64,000 nt of DNA, taken from Heterocephalus glaber (Eukaryota; Chordata; Mammalia; Rodentia; Bathyergidae). Position 1 is the first letter of the stretch. Each line of letters opens with the position of its first letter. The translations under genes were made by a program, and so were the position numbers. The notes beneath the pieces are model-generated. The model did not search any database, was not told the origin of the DNA, and saw only the letters and a program-made list of their open reading frames with translations. The stretch lies in NCBI RefSeq assembly GCF_000247695.1, contig NW_004624747.1:5562523-5626522 (forward strand), written 5' to 3'. This document shows, one piece after another, positions 11,951 to 22,400 of the stretch.

Positions 11951-12433
11951 CTGCCTAAGATTTTCTTTTTATCCTTAGTTTTCAACAAATCGGTTTTGAT
12001 GGGACTAGATGTGGTTTTCTTTCTGTTTATTCTCTTTTGGGTCCACTGCTATTCCTGGATCTGTAAGGTTTTGTTTTGTTTTTGGACGGTCATTTTGTTG
12101 TCCTCTCTAAGTGGAAACAATAGCAATGTACAAGGTGTATTTTGTTGTTCTTGTGTTGTTTGTAATTAAAGAAAAAAATCTTAGAACAATTTTAGGTTCA
12201 TAGCAAAATTGAATGGGAACAATTGTGATAAAAACAGCATGGTACTGGCAAAGAAACAGACCCAAGGATCAGTGGAATAGATTAGAAGATGTAGAAACAA
12301 CTCCAGACATACTCAGCTACCTCATCTTTGACAAAGGAGCCAACCATCCTCAGTGGAGGAAAGACACCCTCTTTAATAAATGGTATTGGAAAAACTGGAT
12401 TTCAACATGTCAAAGATTAAAACTAGACCCCTA

Positions 12434-12480
12434 CATTATATTGTATACCTAAAATGTACCAATAAAATAAAATAAAATAA
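12434..12480 (+). repeat. Tiny L1 3'-end insertion nested in the L1
   Basis: Forty-seven bases with the L1 terminal sequence (TGTATACCTAAAATGTACC) and an AATAA-repeat tail, flanked by the 14-base direct repeat AAACTAGACCCCTA at 12420-12433 and 12481-12494. The interrupted ORF2 reading resumes after the second repeat. Confidence 0.85.
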
Positions 12481-12821
12481 AAACTAGACCCCTATCTTTC
12501 ACCATGCACTAAACTAAAATTGAAGTGGATTAAAGATCTAAATATTTAAAAAGAAACACTAAACTTGCTGGAAGATAAGTTAGGTAGAACTCTCAAAGAC
12601 ATTGGCATAGGAAAGGACTTTATGAACAAATCCTCAATAGCAGGGAAACTAGCACAAAGTATCAACAACTGGGATCTCATCGTATTAAAAAGCTTCTGCA
12701 CTGCAAGAGAAACCACCAACAGAGCTAAGAGACAACCTACAATGTGGGAAAAAAATTTTACCAGCTGTTCCTCAGACAAAGATCTACTATCTAGAATATA
12801 TAAAGAACTAAAAAAAAATCA

Positions 12822-12906
12822 GGGCTGGGGGTTTGGCTCAGTGGTTCCGCCGCCTGCCTTGCAAGCGCAGGGTCCTGAGTTCCATCCCCAGTACCAAAAA
12901 AAAAAA
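12822..12906 (+). repeat. ID SINE inside the L1
   Basis: GGGCTGGGGGTTTGGCTCAG start, CTGAGTTCCATCCCCAGTACC and a poly-A tail, inserted in L1 ORF2 sequence. Confidence 0.9.
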
Positions 12907-13424
12907 CCCCGAAACCAAAAACCAGACGCCCCAAATATAAAGTCCCAATTCAAAAATGGGCATCTGAAATGAACAGACATTTCTCAGGTAAAGAAGTAAA
13001 AGCAGCACATAAACATATGAAAAAATGTTCAACATCACTGGTCATTTGAGAGATGCAGATGAAAATAACGCTGAGATTCCACCTCACCCCAGAAAGAATG
13101 GCTGCTATTATGGAATCAACCAATAACAAATGCTGGCGGGCGTGTGGGGAGAAAGGAACCCTGCTCCACTGCTGGTGGAAGTGCAGACTGGTGCAACCAC
13201 TGTGGAAGTCAGTATGGAGATACCTCAAACAACTAGGGTTGGAAGTCCCATTTGACCCAGCTATTCCTCTTCTGGGTATCTTCCCAAAAGAATTAAAAGA
13301 ATAATACCACAATTATATATGCTCACCCCTGTTTATAGCAGCGCAGTTTGTAATAGCTAAAACTTGGAAACAGCCCAATTGCCCATCAAATGGAGACTGG
13401 ATAAAGATGTGGGGGGTTGTTTGT

Positions 13425-13521
13425 TTATTTTTGTTTTGGGGGGATTTTTGGTACGGGGATTGAACTCCCTTGCACTTACGGGGCAGGCGGCGGAACCACT
13501 GAGCTAAATCCCCAGCCCCAT
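13425..13521 (-). repeat. ID SINE inside the L1, antisense
   Basis: TTTTTGGTACGGGGATTGAAC ... CCACTGAGCTAAATCCCCAGCC, the reverse of the young ID consensus seen elsewhere in this window. It splits the L1 3' region. Confidence 0.9.
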
Positions 13522-13790
13522 GGTTTGTTTGTTTGTTTTAATAAGATGGAGTACTATTCAGCCATAAAGAAAGAGAAACTGGAGACACTTGTAGCTAAGC
13601 GGATGCACATTGAGGCGATACTCTTAAGTGAAATAAATAGGACACACGTGTAAATACCGAATAGTTTCTCTGGTGTGAAAAACTAAAAGTATAAATAAGA
13701 ATCAAAATGTACAATTCATATTATGAAATAGGAAGAAAATGTCTAAAGGAGTAGGGGAAGTGGGAGGGGTAGGGGAAAGGAAAGAAGGGA

Positions 13791-14094
13791 AGCCCGGCGG
13801 TCGAGAGGTGGCTTCCTGGAGATGGCGGGAGCGCTGAGGACAGCGGCGGGCGGCAGGGGGCGGCAGGGGGCGACAGGGGGCGGCAGGGCTCTTTTCTAGA
13901 CTGCACACAGCGCCCCCAACAGTGAGAGCTTTCTCCGCGTCACAGTCCCGGCATCAGATGGCAGGTCCTGTATGGAACCTGGGTCGACTCAGTCATGTGG
14001 CCGTAGCAGTGCTGGATTGGGAGAAGGTCACAGCATTTTATAAGAATATTCTGGGGGCCCAGGGCTAGAGGTCGGAAGTCCAAAATCAAAAGAT
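13791..14094. mobile_element. 304-base GC-rich insertion of unknown origin
   Basis: Interrupts the purine-rich L1 3' UTR and is flanked by the perfect 16-base direct repeat GAAAGGAAAGAAGGGA (13775-13790 and 14095-14110). A second copy of this L1 3' UTR at 16021-16390 lacks it. It contains several CpGs and about four copies of the 10-mer CGGCAGGGGG at 13851-13888. No reading frame or known element is recognised. The repeat-flanked structure suggests a transposed segment, though purine-rich direct repeats could arise by slippage. Confidence 0.55.
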
Positions 14095-14335
14095 GAAAGG
14101 AAAGAAGGGAAAAGAAAAAATGTGAGAAAAGGAAAAAGATGGAAACAAAATCTTTGTAAATAGGAAAGGGTGGAGGGGGTGAAGGAAGGGCAGGGGAATG
14201 GGGAAAAAATAAGAACCAAGATACATCATATAAAGGTACAAGATCCCAATGATGAATGTAACCCTATTGTATACCTGAAATGTACCAATAAACTAAATGG
14301 AAAAAAAAAAAAAGAATTTCCCCTATTGGAAAAAA

Positions 14336-14490
14336 AAAATTGAATGGCAGCACGTGCACAACCTCTCACATTAAGGACATCCTCATCCTCTAGGGTACAG
14401 TTGTGTCGTTCGATGGGCATATGGTGACACATTATTAGGGTTTGTTGTGGCTTTTGGCAGACACGATATGGCAGGTATCTACCATCATAC
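14336..14490 (-). repeat. Stub of an old L1 at the duplication edge
   Basis: Antisense old-L1 sequence paralogous to 57600-57785 (GACACATTATTAGGG ... ATCTACCATCATACTATCATAC). It stops near 14490 while copy 2 continues for more than 6 kb, so this marks the right junction of copy 1. Confidence 0.75.
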
Positions 14491-16020
14491 TATCATACTC
14501 ACCGTGGACAGCCATGGCTTCTGATCTGGGTTTGCAACTGGCCATACCCATTTTCTGCCTTCTTGACACTGAACCCAAGCTTGGAAAGGAGTGGGTGCTC
14601 AACAAACGCATGTGGGATGAGTGAGGACATGCCCTGTGGGATGCCCTTGTGCTACAGAGCCGTCATTAAATCTCCTGGGATTAAAGTCAGCCACGTTCCA
14701 CCCGGCAGGAGAAATTCAGAGCTGCCTTTAATTCAGACCTCACATACATGATTCTTACTGAGTAAGACATCAAGACAATCTTGCCCTTTGTCAGGGCTGT
14801 GGGAGTCTTACTGATGCATAGAGGGAAGCCAGTCTGAAATCAGTCGCTTTTTTGAAAACCATCAGCTCAAGAAATTACGGATTCTGCTAGCGCACCCTGA
14901 ATTCCTGGGCCCAGCAATTAATTCCCTCTAGATTAAAGGATTGTTGTGTTTCTGACACGTTATTATGCAGAGTGGGCTTGCTGTGAATTTTAAAACTTTA
15001 ACCAGAATCCTCATTAATAGGGACCTTTTCTTTGTGTGCAATTTCTAGAAAAACCAGTGAGTAGGGAATAAGCTGCTGCATCCAAGGCTGCATTCCAGGG
15101 CAGGTCCTGAGGCACATCCAGCAGTTCTCCCTCCAGTGCTAAAGAGACCATTTACTTATGACGTGCCATGCACAGGCTGGATGTTGTTCGTGCCTCAGTG
15201 GGTCTCACCTGGCCGATCAGGTTGTCACGGTTATTATTCTCTGCACCTTGTGGGTGAGTTGGGCCTGAGGGGTGAATCCCTGTCCAGGTCAGCGGATGAC
15301 TCAAATCACCAGTGTGAGGCTGACCCAGGGGACAAGGTTTCCTCCTCTGGGAGCACTCATTGGGTCTGGCCCTGGGGAGGCCACCTGCTGCCATCCATCA
15401 TGAGCAGGGTCTGTCTTGCCTGTAGCATCAGCCCTCACTCCTGCTGTGTGGCTGGGAACTTTGGGGCTCTCTCAGGCACTATATTTGAGGGTGAGATTCC
15501 ATTCCCATCAGAAGCTGGCATAATCACCCCAGAATCTGGGGCAGAACCACTCCCAGATTAGGTCCTCCAAGCATTTCAACTACTCCCCCATTCTAGTTCA
15601 CTCAGGTCCATATACGTAGCATTTATGCACACAGCTCTTTCCTCACTCCTTCATGCCCAGAACCAGCCTGATTCCCCCAGCCCAGGGTAGGCCCCAGGCC
15701 ACTGCTCCCGACACATCCTTTCCATACAGTGGGTTTCCCTTAGAACCCCGGGGTCTCCTGCTAGAAACTATGGAAATGCATAAGAGGGTAGGATCAGGGT
15801 TCCACAAGCTCTGGTATCCTTAAGAAAAATGATTCCTTCAGGTTTCCAGAGGAAGAATAATGAAGCAGGTGTCCCCCAGGAGCAGACATTGTCCCCTGGA
15901 CTCTTTCTTGGTACCCACTTGTTCCTCAGCCCCATAAGTAGAGAGGCAGTTTCATGTTTCCACCCAAGGGGGCTGAGGACTCTCTATAGCAGAAAGCAGC
16001 TTATAATATTTGTCTCATAA
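14491..16020. other. Unique non-coding stretch
   Basis: No exon, SINE or L1 recognised. The segment 14840-15040 has AT-rich, homeodomain-like words (CAGCAATTAATTCCCTC, CCTCATTAATAGGG) and little repeat character, so it could be a conserved non-coding element. This is a guess without alignment. Confidence 0.4.
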
Positions 16021-16390
16021 GACGATACTCTTAAGTGAAATAAACAGGACACACATGTGTAAATACCGAATAGTTTCTCTAATGTGAGAAACTGAAAGTG
16101 TAAATAAGGACTAAAAGGTATAATAGATAATGTGAAATAGGAAGAAAAGGGGCAAAGGGGAGGGGGGAAGTGGGAGGGGGAGGGGGAGGGGAAAGGAAAG
16201 AGGGGAATGGAAAAACGAAAAAATGGCAACAAAGCCTTTGCAAATAGGGAGAGATGGATGGGTTGAAGGGAGGGTAGGCGAAGGGGGAAAAATAAGAACC
16301 AAGAGAGTATGTAAAGGTGCATATCTCCAATGATGAATGCATTATGTTGCACACCTAAAATGTACCAATAGAAGAATATACAAAAAAAAA
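16021..16390 (+). repeat. L1 3' end fragment
   Basis: Severely 5'-truncated L1 of the same family as 12217-14335, beginning GACGATACTCTTAAGTGAAA, with a G/A-rich 3' UTR at 16140-16290, then AAAATGTACCAATAG and a poly-A run. Confidence 0.9.
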
Positions 16391-16454
16391 ATTGTCTCAT
16401 AAAAAAGAAAAAAGTCTACCAGCTCACACCCATTTCCATTTTTTAAAAAACAAG

Positions 16455-16670
16455 AAACAGACAAGCATGGTGGCACACACTTATAATCCAATACTTCAGA
16501 GGCTGAGGTGGGAAGATTGCAAGTTTGAGGCCAGCCTAGGTAACTTAGTAAAACTCTGTCTCAAAAAAATAAAATAAAATAAAGTAAAAAGGGCTAAAGT
16601 GGTAGCTCAGTGAGAGAGTACTTGCCCAGCATGTGTGAGGACCTGGGTTCAATCTCCAGTACAGAAAAGA
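16455..16670 (+). repeat. B1-type then ID-type SINE
   Basis: B1-like sequence (GCATGGTGGCACACACTTATAA) with an A-rich tail, followed at 16590 by an ID-type unit (GGGCTAAAGTGGTAGCTCAG). They may form one dimeric element. Confidence 0.7.
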
Positions 16671-16765
16671 GAGGGAAGGGGAGGGAGGGGAGGGGCAGAA
16701 GAGAAGGAGAAAAGGGAAGAGAAAGGAAGGGGAGGGGAGAGGGAAGGAAAGCAAAGGACAAATGT
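16664..16765. repeat. Purine-rich low-complexity tract
   Basis: Almost pure G/A on the + strand, probably expanded from the SINE tail. Confidence 0.85.
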
Positions 16766-17410
16766 TGGCAAGCATGGAGAGAAATTGAAACCCTTGTGCA
16801 GTCCTGATAGGGATGTAAAATGATGTGGCCACTGTGGAAAATATACGATAGTTTCTCAAAACAAACACAGAATTGCCATATGATCCAACAATTTCACTTC
16901 TGGGTGTATACTCAAAAATACTGAAAATAGCGTCTCAAAGAAATACTTCTACATGCATGTTCATAGTGGCACTATTCACAACAGCTAAAATGAGGAAGCA
17001 GGCCCAGTGTCCATCAATGGATGAGCAGACGAACAAAGTATGGTCTGTCCATATAACAGAATGTCATTCGGGCTTAAAGAGGAGGGAAATTCTGACACCT
17101 GCTTCAGCATGAAGGAGCCTTGAGAACTTTATGCTAAGTGAAATAAGCTAGTTGGAAAAATGATAAATAGTGTACAATTCCACGTATATAAGATAATTTA
17201 AGTAGTCAAAATCATAAACACAGCAAGTAAAATGGTGGTTTCCAGGACCTGAGAAGTTACTATGAAATGGGTGCTGAGCTTCGATATAGAAGTTCTAGGG
17301 ATGAGTAGTGGCACAATATTTTCAGTGTATTTAATAACACAGAACTGTGCACTTTAAACTGGTTATTATGGCAAATTTTATGTTATGTATATTTTACCAC
17401 AATAAACAAT
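16766..17410 (+). repeat. Old L1 3' part, sense
   Basis: Typical mammalian L1 ORF2 3' and 3' UTR words (TTGCCATATGATCCAACAATTTCACTTCTGGG-like sequence, AAATAAGCTAGTTGG, ending in TTTTACCACAATAAAC). Heavily mutated and non-coding. Confidence 0.8.
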
Positions 17411-17429
17411 AATAATTTCTTTTAAATTT

Positions 17430-17770
17430 TTTAAAAGAAAACTGACATATACTACAACATAGATGAACCCTGAAAAAATTACTCTAAGTGAAATATGCCA
17501 GCCACAAAAAGACAGGCACTGCAGGATTCCACCCTTGAGGGAATGAGTAGTCAATTCACTGAGAAGAAAAGAATTTGGTATTTGTCAGGGGCTGGGTGAA
17601 GAGAAATGGGGAATCATTTTTTAACTGGTGCAGAGTTTCAGTTGGGAAAGATGAAAATTTTCTGGAGACCGATGGTGGTGTTAGTTGTACAATGTGTATG
17701 TGCTTAATACCAGTGAATTCTATGCTTAAAATGATCAGTTTGTGTTATGTACATGCTGTGGTTTGGATGT
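17430..17770 (+). repeat. Second old L1 fragment, sense
   Basis: Restarts at an upstream point of the L1 consensus (CATAGATGAACCCTGAAAAAA, GTGAAATATGCCAGCCAC), so it is a separate, overlapping fragment. Confidence 0.65.
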
Positions 17771-17944
17771 AGTCTGTCCCCACCAAAATTCATGTTGACA
17801 TTTAATGCTCAGTGCGGTAGTTGTGGGGATAGAGCCTTTAGGAGGTGATTGAGTGGTTAAGAGGGATTAATGCTGCTTTCACTGGGGCTGGGCTAATCCT
17901 CCTGAGTTCATGCTCTTTTGGGACTGCATAATTACCACCACAGT

Positions 17945-18130
17945 GCTCTTTTTTTATTTCCTTTCAGTGTAAGGATTGAACCCATAGCTTTCTCACAGAG
18001 CTACATCCGCAGCTTTTTATTTTTCATTTTGAGACAGGGTCACTAAATTGCTAGTTTGCCCAAGCTGGACTCAAATTTGTGATTGTCCGGCCTCAGCCTC
18101 AGCCTGCTGGCATTACAATAGGGTACCACC
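17945..18130 (-). repeat. B1-ID dimeric SINE, antisense
   Basis: Antisense ID-like part (AAGGATTGAACCCATAGC) then a B1-like part (GAGACAGGGTCACTAAATTGC ... GTACCACCATGCCCAG). Confidence 0.65.
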
Positions 18131-18944
18131 ATGCCCAGATGAGAGCGGGTTGTTAAAAAAGCAAGGCTCGCTTTCATGTTTTCTTCCTGCCCTACAGACC
18201 CACTTGCCCTTCCACCTTCTGCTCTGAGTTGGTGCAGCACAAAGCCCTTGCCAGTGTCGTGCTCTTGGAATTCCCAGCACCCAGAACCATGAGCCAAATA
18301 AAGCTCTCTCCTTTATAAATTAACCAGGCTCAGGTACTCTTCTATAGCAAGAGAAAACAGATTAAGATGGCATATTTTACAAATAGTAAAAAAGGATCTT
18401 AAGTCCTTCTTCACCAGCGGTGGTGTTTGTTAGCATTATTGTATCCTGGCAGCAACGTTTGAGGTAAGTTCTACTCTTGTCCTCCTTTCACAAAGGAGCA
18501 AACCAAGACAGTGACATTACAAGAGCAGTATGAGGTTACCCAGCAAATAACAGGGCCAGGATTCAACCCAAGGACCACTGACTCCAGGAATTGCTGTCTC
18601 CCACCACTGCCATGTGGCCCTGGCCACAGAAGGAGTCACCCTTTTCTCTAACACTTCTCACCATTCTGTTCAAATTCCCTGCCAGGGAGACAGCAAACAG
18701 GATCCAGATGGCGGTTCCCGCACTGACCAGGATGGGCCCTAACTGGGAACCCCTTTGCCAAAGTTCCCAAATGCATCCCAGACATCTGCTCTGGACGTCT
18801 CTGGTGCCCTCCTGCTGGGACAGTGGGGGCAGGAGGTGCCCAAGCCTCGGCATAGGCCTGGAGAGTGAAAGGTGCTGAAGAGTTGATTTTCCTCTGAGTC
18901 TCCTTGTGTGTTCCCACAGGCCCTGGAAGGTGACATTCATCTCA
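18131..18944. other. Non-coding stretch without recognised genes
   Basis: Open frames here are short, overlap on both strands and lack splice context or recognisable products. Nothing can be assigned. Confidence 0.5.
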
Positions 18945-19024
18945 TCCCTACCTAGATTCCTTTGCTGGGGCTTCCATAACCACAAACTGGGTAGCTTAAA
19001 CACAGAAATTTTTTTTTTTTTTTT

Positions 19025-19124
19025 NNNNNNNNNNNNNNNNNNNNNNNNNNNNNNNNNNNNNNNNNNNNNNNNNNNNNNNNNNNNNNNNNNNNNNNNNNNN
19101 NNNNNNNNNNNNNNNNNNNNNNNN
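19025..19124. other. Assembly gap of 100 N
   Basis: Exactly 100 undetermined bases preceded by a poly-T run, a usual place for assembly failure. The fixed length suggests unknown true size. Confidence 0.99.
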
Positions 19125-19249
19125 AAAGTAAACTTTCAGTTTAGCAGCTTATTTCTTTTCTTTTTGCTTTCTTTCTATGGTTTCCATCTAGTTTAGAGAA
19201 AAAGACATTGTATAAATTTTCCATACATTAAAATATCATTAATAATAGA

Positions 19250-19341
19250 AAATTTTTTTTTTTTTTTTGTACTGGGGATCAAACTTGGGACCTAGCGCTT
19301 TCGAGGCAGGCAGTGGCACCACTGAGCTAAATCCCCGGCCC
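19250..19341 (-). repeat. ID SINE, antisense
   Basis: Poly-T, GTACTGGGGATCAAACTTGGG ... CCACTGAGCTAAATCCCCGGCCC. Confidence 0.9.
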
Positions 19342-20066
19342 AAACAACAGCAATTTTTGATCTCACAAGTTTGGTTAGAAGTCTGAAAATCAAGGTATGG
19401 GCAGGATTAGTTCATTCTGAGGGCCGGGAGGGAGAACTGTTCCATGGCTCTCTCCAAGCCTCTGGTGCCCTTGAGCATTCCTTGGCTTACACGTGGCCAT
19501 CTTTTCCCAGTACTTCCCCCTTTGCATATCTGTTTCTATTTCCAAATGCATATAGGTATATATGTGTGAATGTGTGTGTATGTATGTATGTGTACAAGGG
19601 GGATCAAAAATATAGCTAATGTTTAGTTTTTAAAAATTTATTATAGTAAAAGACACACTGCCATTAATTCCCCTCAAAATACTCCTTCTTGGTTTAAACA
19701 CAAACTTATTCCATTGTTCTTGCCATTTTCTGAAGCAGTTTCAGAAGTCCCCTTTTGTGAGTGTCTTTAATTGTGCTGTCAATTCATGTCCTAAATCAAT
19801 TCGACACATTTACCTTCCATTGTCATTTTTACTTTAGGGAGGAGCCAGGAGTTATACTGTGCCAGATATGATAAATAAGGTGGATGAGGAGACGTACCAT
19901 AATCTTTTTATGATCTTGCCTTTCACTGGATGGCACTTGGCAGCACCATTCACCATATTTTTTATTACACCTTGAGAAGACATGAAAGAGGGCTTCTAGA
20001 ATGAAGTCAAGTTCTGTTTGAGTGATTTTAAACATACAGAACAGCTTTATTAAAATATAACTCACA

Positions 20067-20255
20067 ACCCAGATGTGGTGATGCACACCTATAATCCCAG
20101 AACTCTGGGAGGCTAAGGTAGGAGGATACAAACTTTGAGTCCTGCCTAGGCAACATGCTGAGACCCTGTCTCAAAATAAAAAATAAAAAGGGCGGGGGAT
20201 GTGGCAGCCCTGCATTCAGTTCCCAGTACCACAAATACAAATATAAATAAATATA
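20067..20255 (+). repeat. B1-ID dimeric SINE, sense
   Basis: B1-like left part (GATGTGGTGATGCACACCTATAATCCCAG) with an A-rich linker and an ID-like right part (GGGCGGGGGATGTGG ... CAGTTCCCAGTACCAC). The order B1 then ID matches the dimers called B1-dID. Confidence 0.75.
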
Positions 20256-20260
20256 TGTAT

Positions 20261-20328
20261 AAAACAAAATAGATATACCATACAAAGTTTATAATAAAAC
20301 AAAATAGATATACCATACAAAGTTTATA
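20261..20328. repeat. Two 33-base direct repeats
   Basis: Perfect copies at 20261-20293 and 20296-20328 starting AAAACAAAATAGATATACC. Local tandem duplication in AT-rich DNA. Confidence 0.95.
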
Positions 20329-20339
20329 CATGTGAGATA

Positions 20340-20940
20340 TATATATATCACATACCATAAAATTCACCCATTTAAAGTGTACAATTCAGGGCCGGGGATT
20401 TAGCTCAGTGGTTTCGCTGCCTGCCTTGCAAGCACAAGGGCCCAAGTTCGGTCCCCAGTACCAAAAAAAAAAAAAAAGTGTACAATTCAATAGCATTTAT
20501 TGTAGTCATAGAGTTGTGTGCTCATCACTACAAATTTAGAACATTTTCATCACCTCAGAAAGAAACCATTTATTCATTAACAGTCTCTGTCCCCTGGCAA
20601 CTACCAATGCTTTCTATCTTTGTAGATTTGCTTATTCTGGAATTTCATGTAAGTAGACTCATAATATATAGGCTTTTGTGTCTGGTTTCTTTCACTTAGC
20701 ATTGTTTTCAAAGCACATCCATGTTGTAGCCTGAATCAACTCTTCATTCCTTTTTAGAGTTGAATAATATTCCATTGTATAGATAGACCACATTTTGTTT
20801 TTACTCATTTGTTGTGAGACATTTAGGTTCCTTCTGCTTTTTGGCTATTATGAATTGCTTCATGAACCTTCACACACAAGTTTCTGTGTGACCATTATGT
20901 TTTCATTTCACTAGGTATACAACTGAGAGTGGTAAATACA
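20340..20940 (-). repeat. Old L1 in antisense, with an ID insertion
   Basis: TAAAATTCACCCATTTAAAGTG, CCCCTGGCAACTACCAATGC and AATAATATTCCATTGTATAG are typical of antisense mammalian L1 3' parts. An ID SINE at 20389-20476 is inserted at AAAGTGTACAATTCA, which is duplicated on both sides. Confidence 0.8.
20389..20476 (+). repeat. ID SINE with target duplication
   Basis: GGGCCGGGGATTTAGCTCAGTGG start and poly-A end, flanked by AAGTGTACAATTCA repeats. Confidence 0.93.
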
Positions 20941-20974
20941 TATTTTAAATGAAAAATAACTCATGTATTTTTTG

Positions 20975-21050
20975 CAGTACTGCAAATCAAACCCAGGGCT
21001 TTGTGCATGCTAGGCACGTGCTCTACCACTGAGCTATAACCCTAGCCCCA
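20975..21050 (-). repeat. ID-type SINE, antisense
   Basis: CAAATCAAACCCAGGGCTTTG ... GTGCTCTACCACTGAGCTATAA. Confidence 0.8.
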
Positions 21051-21820
21051 AAATAGCTTACATTCTTAATTATAAGAGTAATACATTAACGATCACCAAA
21101 GTAACAAGCTGGAAAGAAGAAAATGTTGACATGCCCATAATGTCCATAGAGATATCTGGAGCCCAACCCTGAAAGGGCTCCCTTGCTCATGTGAACTTAC
21201 ACAGGCATGACAGGGTAGCAGGGTATGTGGAAACTGTGACACCTCCGTCCTGTGCAGGAGGCAGCCCTCTGATCCCCCCGTGACTGTCAAGAAAGAACCA
21301 TTCAGTGCAGATTAGAAATAAAACCAGCTTTAACTTCAAAGGACAAACGGCTACAAGCGAGAGAGAATTTTCAGCTGGATGGGGGCAGGGAAAGATAGTC
21401 AAAGGGCTGGGACCTCTTTTTTCTCTGGAGAAAAATAAAGGCTACCCCCAAAAAGCCCTCTAACAAAAACCTGAGGAATCAGTATACTAAGGTGGATGGA
21501 TTACGGGTGATTCATCTTCTTTTTAAAAACTGCTTTAGTAACATTACATTGTTATTATAATGTTTTACCACTGAAAAGAACGAAAAGCCACTGAGGGATT
21601 ACTGATGACAAAAGACAATTTTATGCAACTCAGCAATTCTTAAGAAGAGTAGAGCCAAACAGGCTCTCCTTCGCCTTTATAGTTTCTTCCAAGAACTGGC
21701 TCACTAAAACACAGGCTGAGTGAGCAGAGGGAAGCTACAATCATCTGATCTCCAGGAATGAAACTTGATTGGGACCACATAAGAAAAAGCAGGTGCACAA
21801 AATGTTTCTTTAAAGTCATT
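21051..21820. other. Non-coding stretch
   Basis: No exon or repeat family recognised. Short open frames only. Confidence 0.4.
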
Positions 21821-22080
21821 GTGAAGGGCTGAGGATGAACTCCGTGGCAGAGCACTTGCTTAGCACATACAAGGCTCTGGATTCAATCCTTAGCACTGCA
21901 AAAATAAAAATAAATAAATAACAAAATCCTCGTGAAAGATCTGAAATTCCAAAGGTGCTGTGGCATGCCTGGAGTCCCAGCTACCTGGGAGGCTGAGGCA
22001 GGAGACTGCTTGAACCCAGGTGTTGAAGGCCAGCCTGGATAACATAATGAAATCCCATCTCACAGACAAACAAACAAAAA
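21820..22080 (+). repeat. ID-type then B1-type SINE
   Basis: ID-like unit (GGGCTGAGGATGAACTCCGTGG) with an AAAT tail, then a B1/Alu-like unit at about 21955 (GAGGCTGAGGCAGGAGACTGC) with an ACAAACAAAC tail. Confidence 0.75.
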
Positions 22081-22282
22081 TCTGAAATTCTTTACCATTT
22101 GTGATTAGCATAGAAATTCTTTAGTATTTGCTTCCTTAAGTAACCTGCTGTATAGGCATCTATTCACAAACTATATGTTCTTCATAACAAAAATGACACA
22201 CGCATCTTTTCTAAACAGTGATTGGAAATTTATGCTCAAGTGTTTAAAAAAGTAGAGCATCACTTATTCTAAAAAGTACTAT

Positions 22283-22400
22283 TTAATCCCAGCACTTGGG
22301 AGGCTGAGGCAGGAGGATAACTGTGAGTTTGAGGGCAGCCTCGGCTACATAGTGGGCTCAAGGCTAGCATGAACTACACAGTGAGACCCTGTCTCAAAAA
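22283..22400 (+). repeat. B1-type SINE with target duplication
   Basis: AATCCCAGCACTTGGGAGGC ... GAGACCCTGTCTC, flanked by AAAAAGTACTATTTAAT and AAAAAGTACTATTAAAT. Confidence 0.88.

Larger units (their letters stand above)
9690..12170 (-). repeat. Old L1 in antisense, copy-1 half of a shared insertion
   Basis: Diverged mammalian L1 sequence read backwards on the + strand, for example GCTATTACAGTAGCCACACC and TTTTCTTGTAGTGTGAGTCTCCTGAG. The same stretch is at about 54700-57370, so it was present before duplication. It is split by several SINEs. No reading frame survives. Confidence 0.75.
12217..14335 (+). repeat. 5'-truncated rodent L1 inserted in copy 1
   Basis: Contains the C-terminal part of L1 ORF2 in pieces (KTAWYWQRNRPKDQWNR at 12232, CWWKCRLVQPLWKSVWRYLK near 13170), then a purine-rich 3' UTR and an A-rich end. 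It is flanked by the 12-base repeat AAAATTGAATGG at 12205-12216 and 14336-14347, a target-site duplication. Copy 2 has no L1 at the matching site. The body is interrupted by a micro-insertion (12434-12480), two ID SINEs and a 304-base GC-rich insert. Frameshifted and inactive. Confidence 0.92.
18945..19560 (+). repeat. Old interspersed repeat cut by a gap and an ID SINE
   Basis: Both flanks (TTTGCTGGGGCTTCCATAAC at 18960, GGTTAGAAGTCTGAAAATCA near 19373) belong to one very common ancient mammalian repeat whose family name I do not assign. The N gap and an antisense ID at 19250-19341 lie between them. Confidence 0.55.

Noticed and set aside
12213..13312. Frames resembling reverse-transcriptase C-terminal sequence
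   Set aside because: As host genes these are rejected: they are fragments of a 5'-truncated, frameshifted L1.
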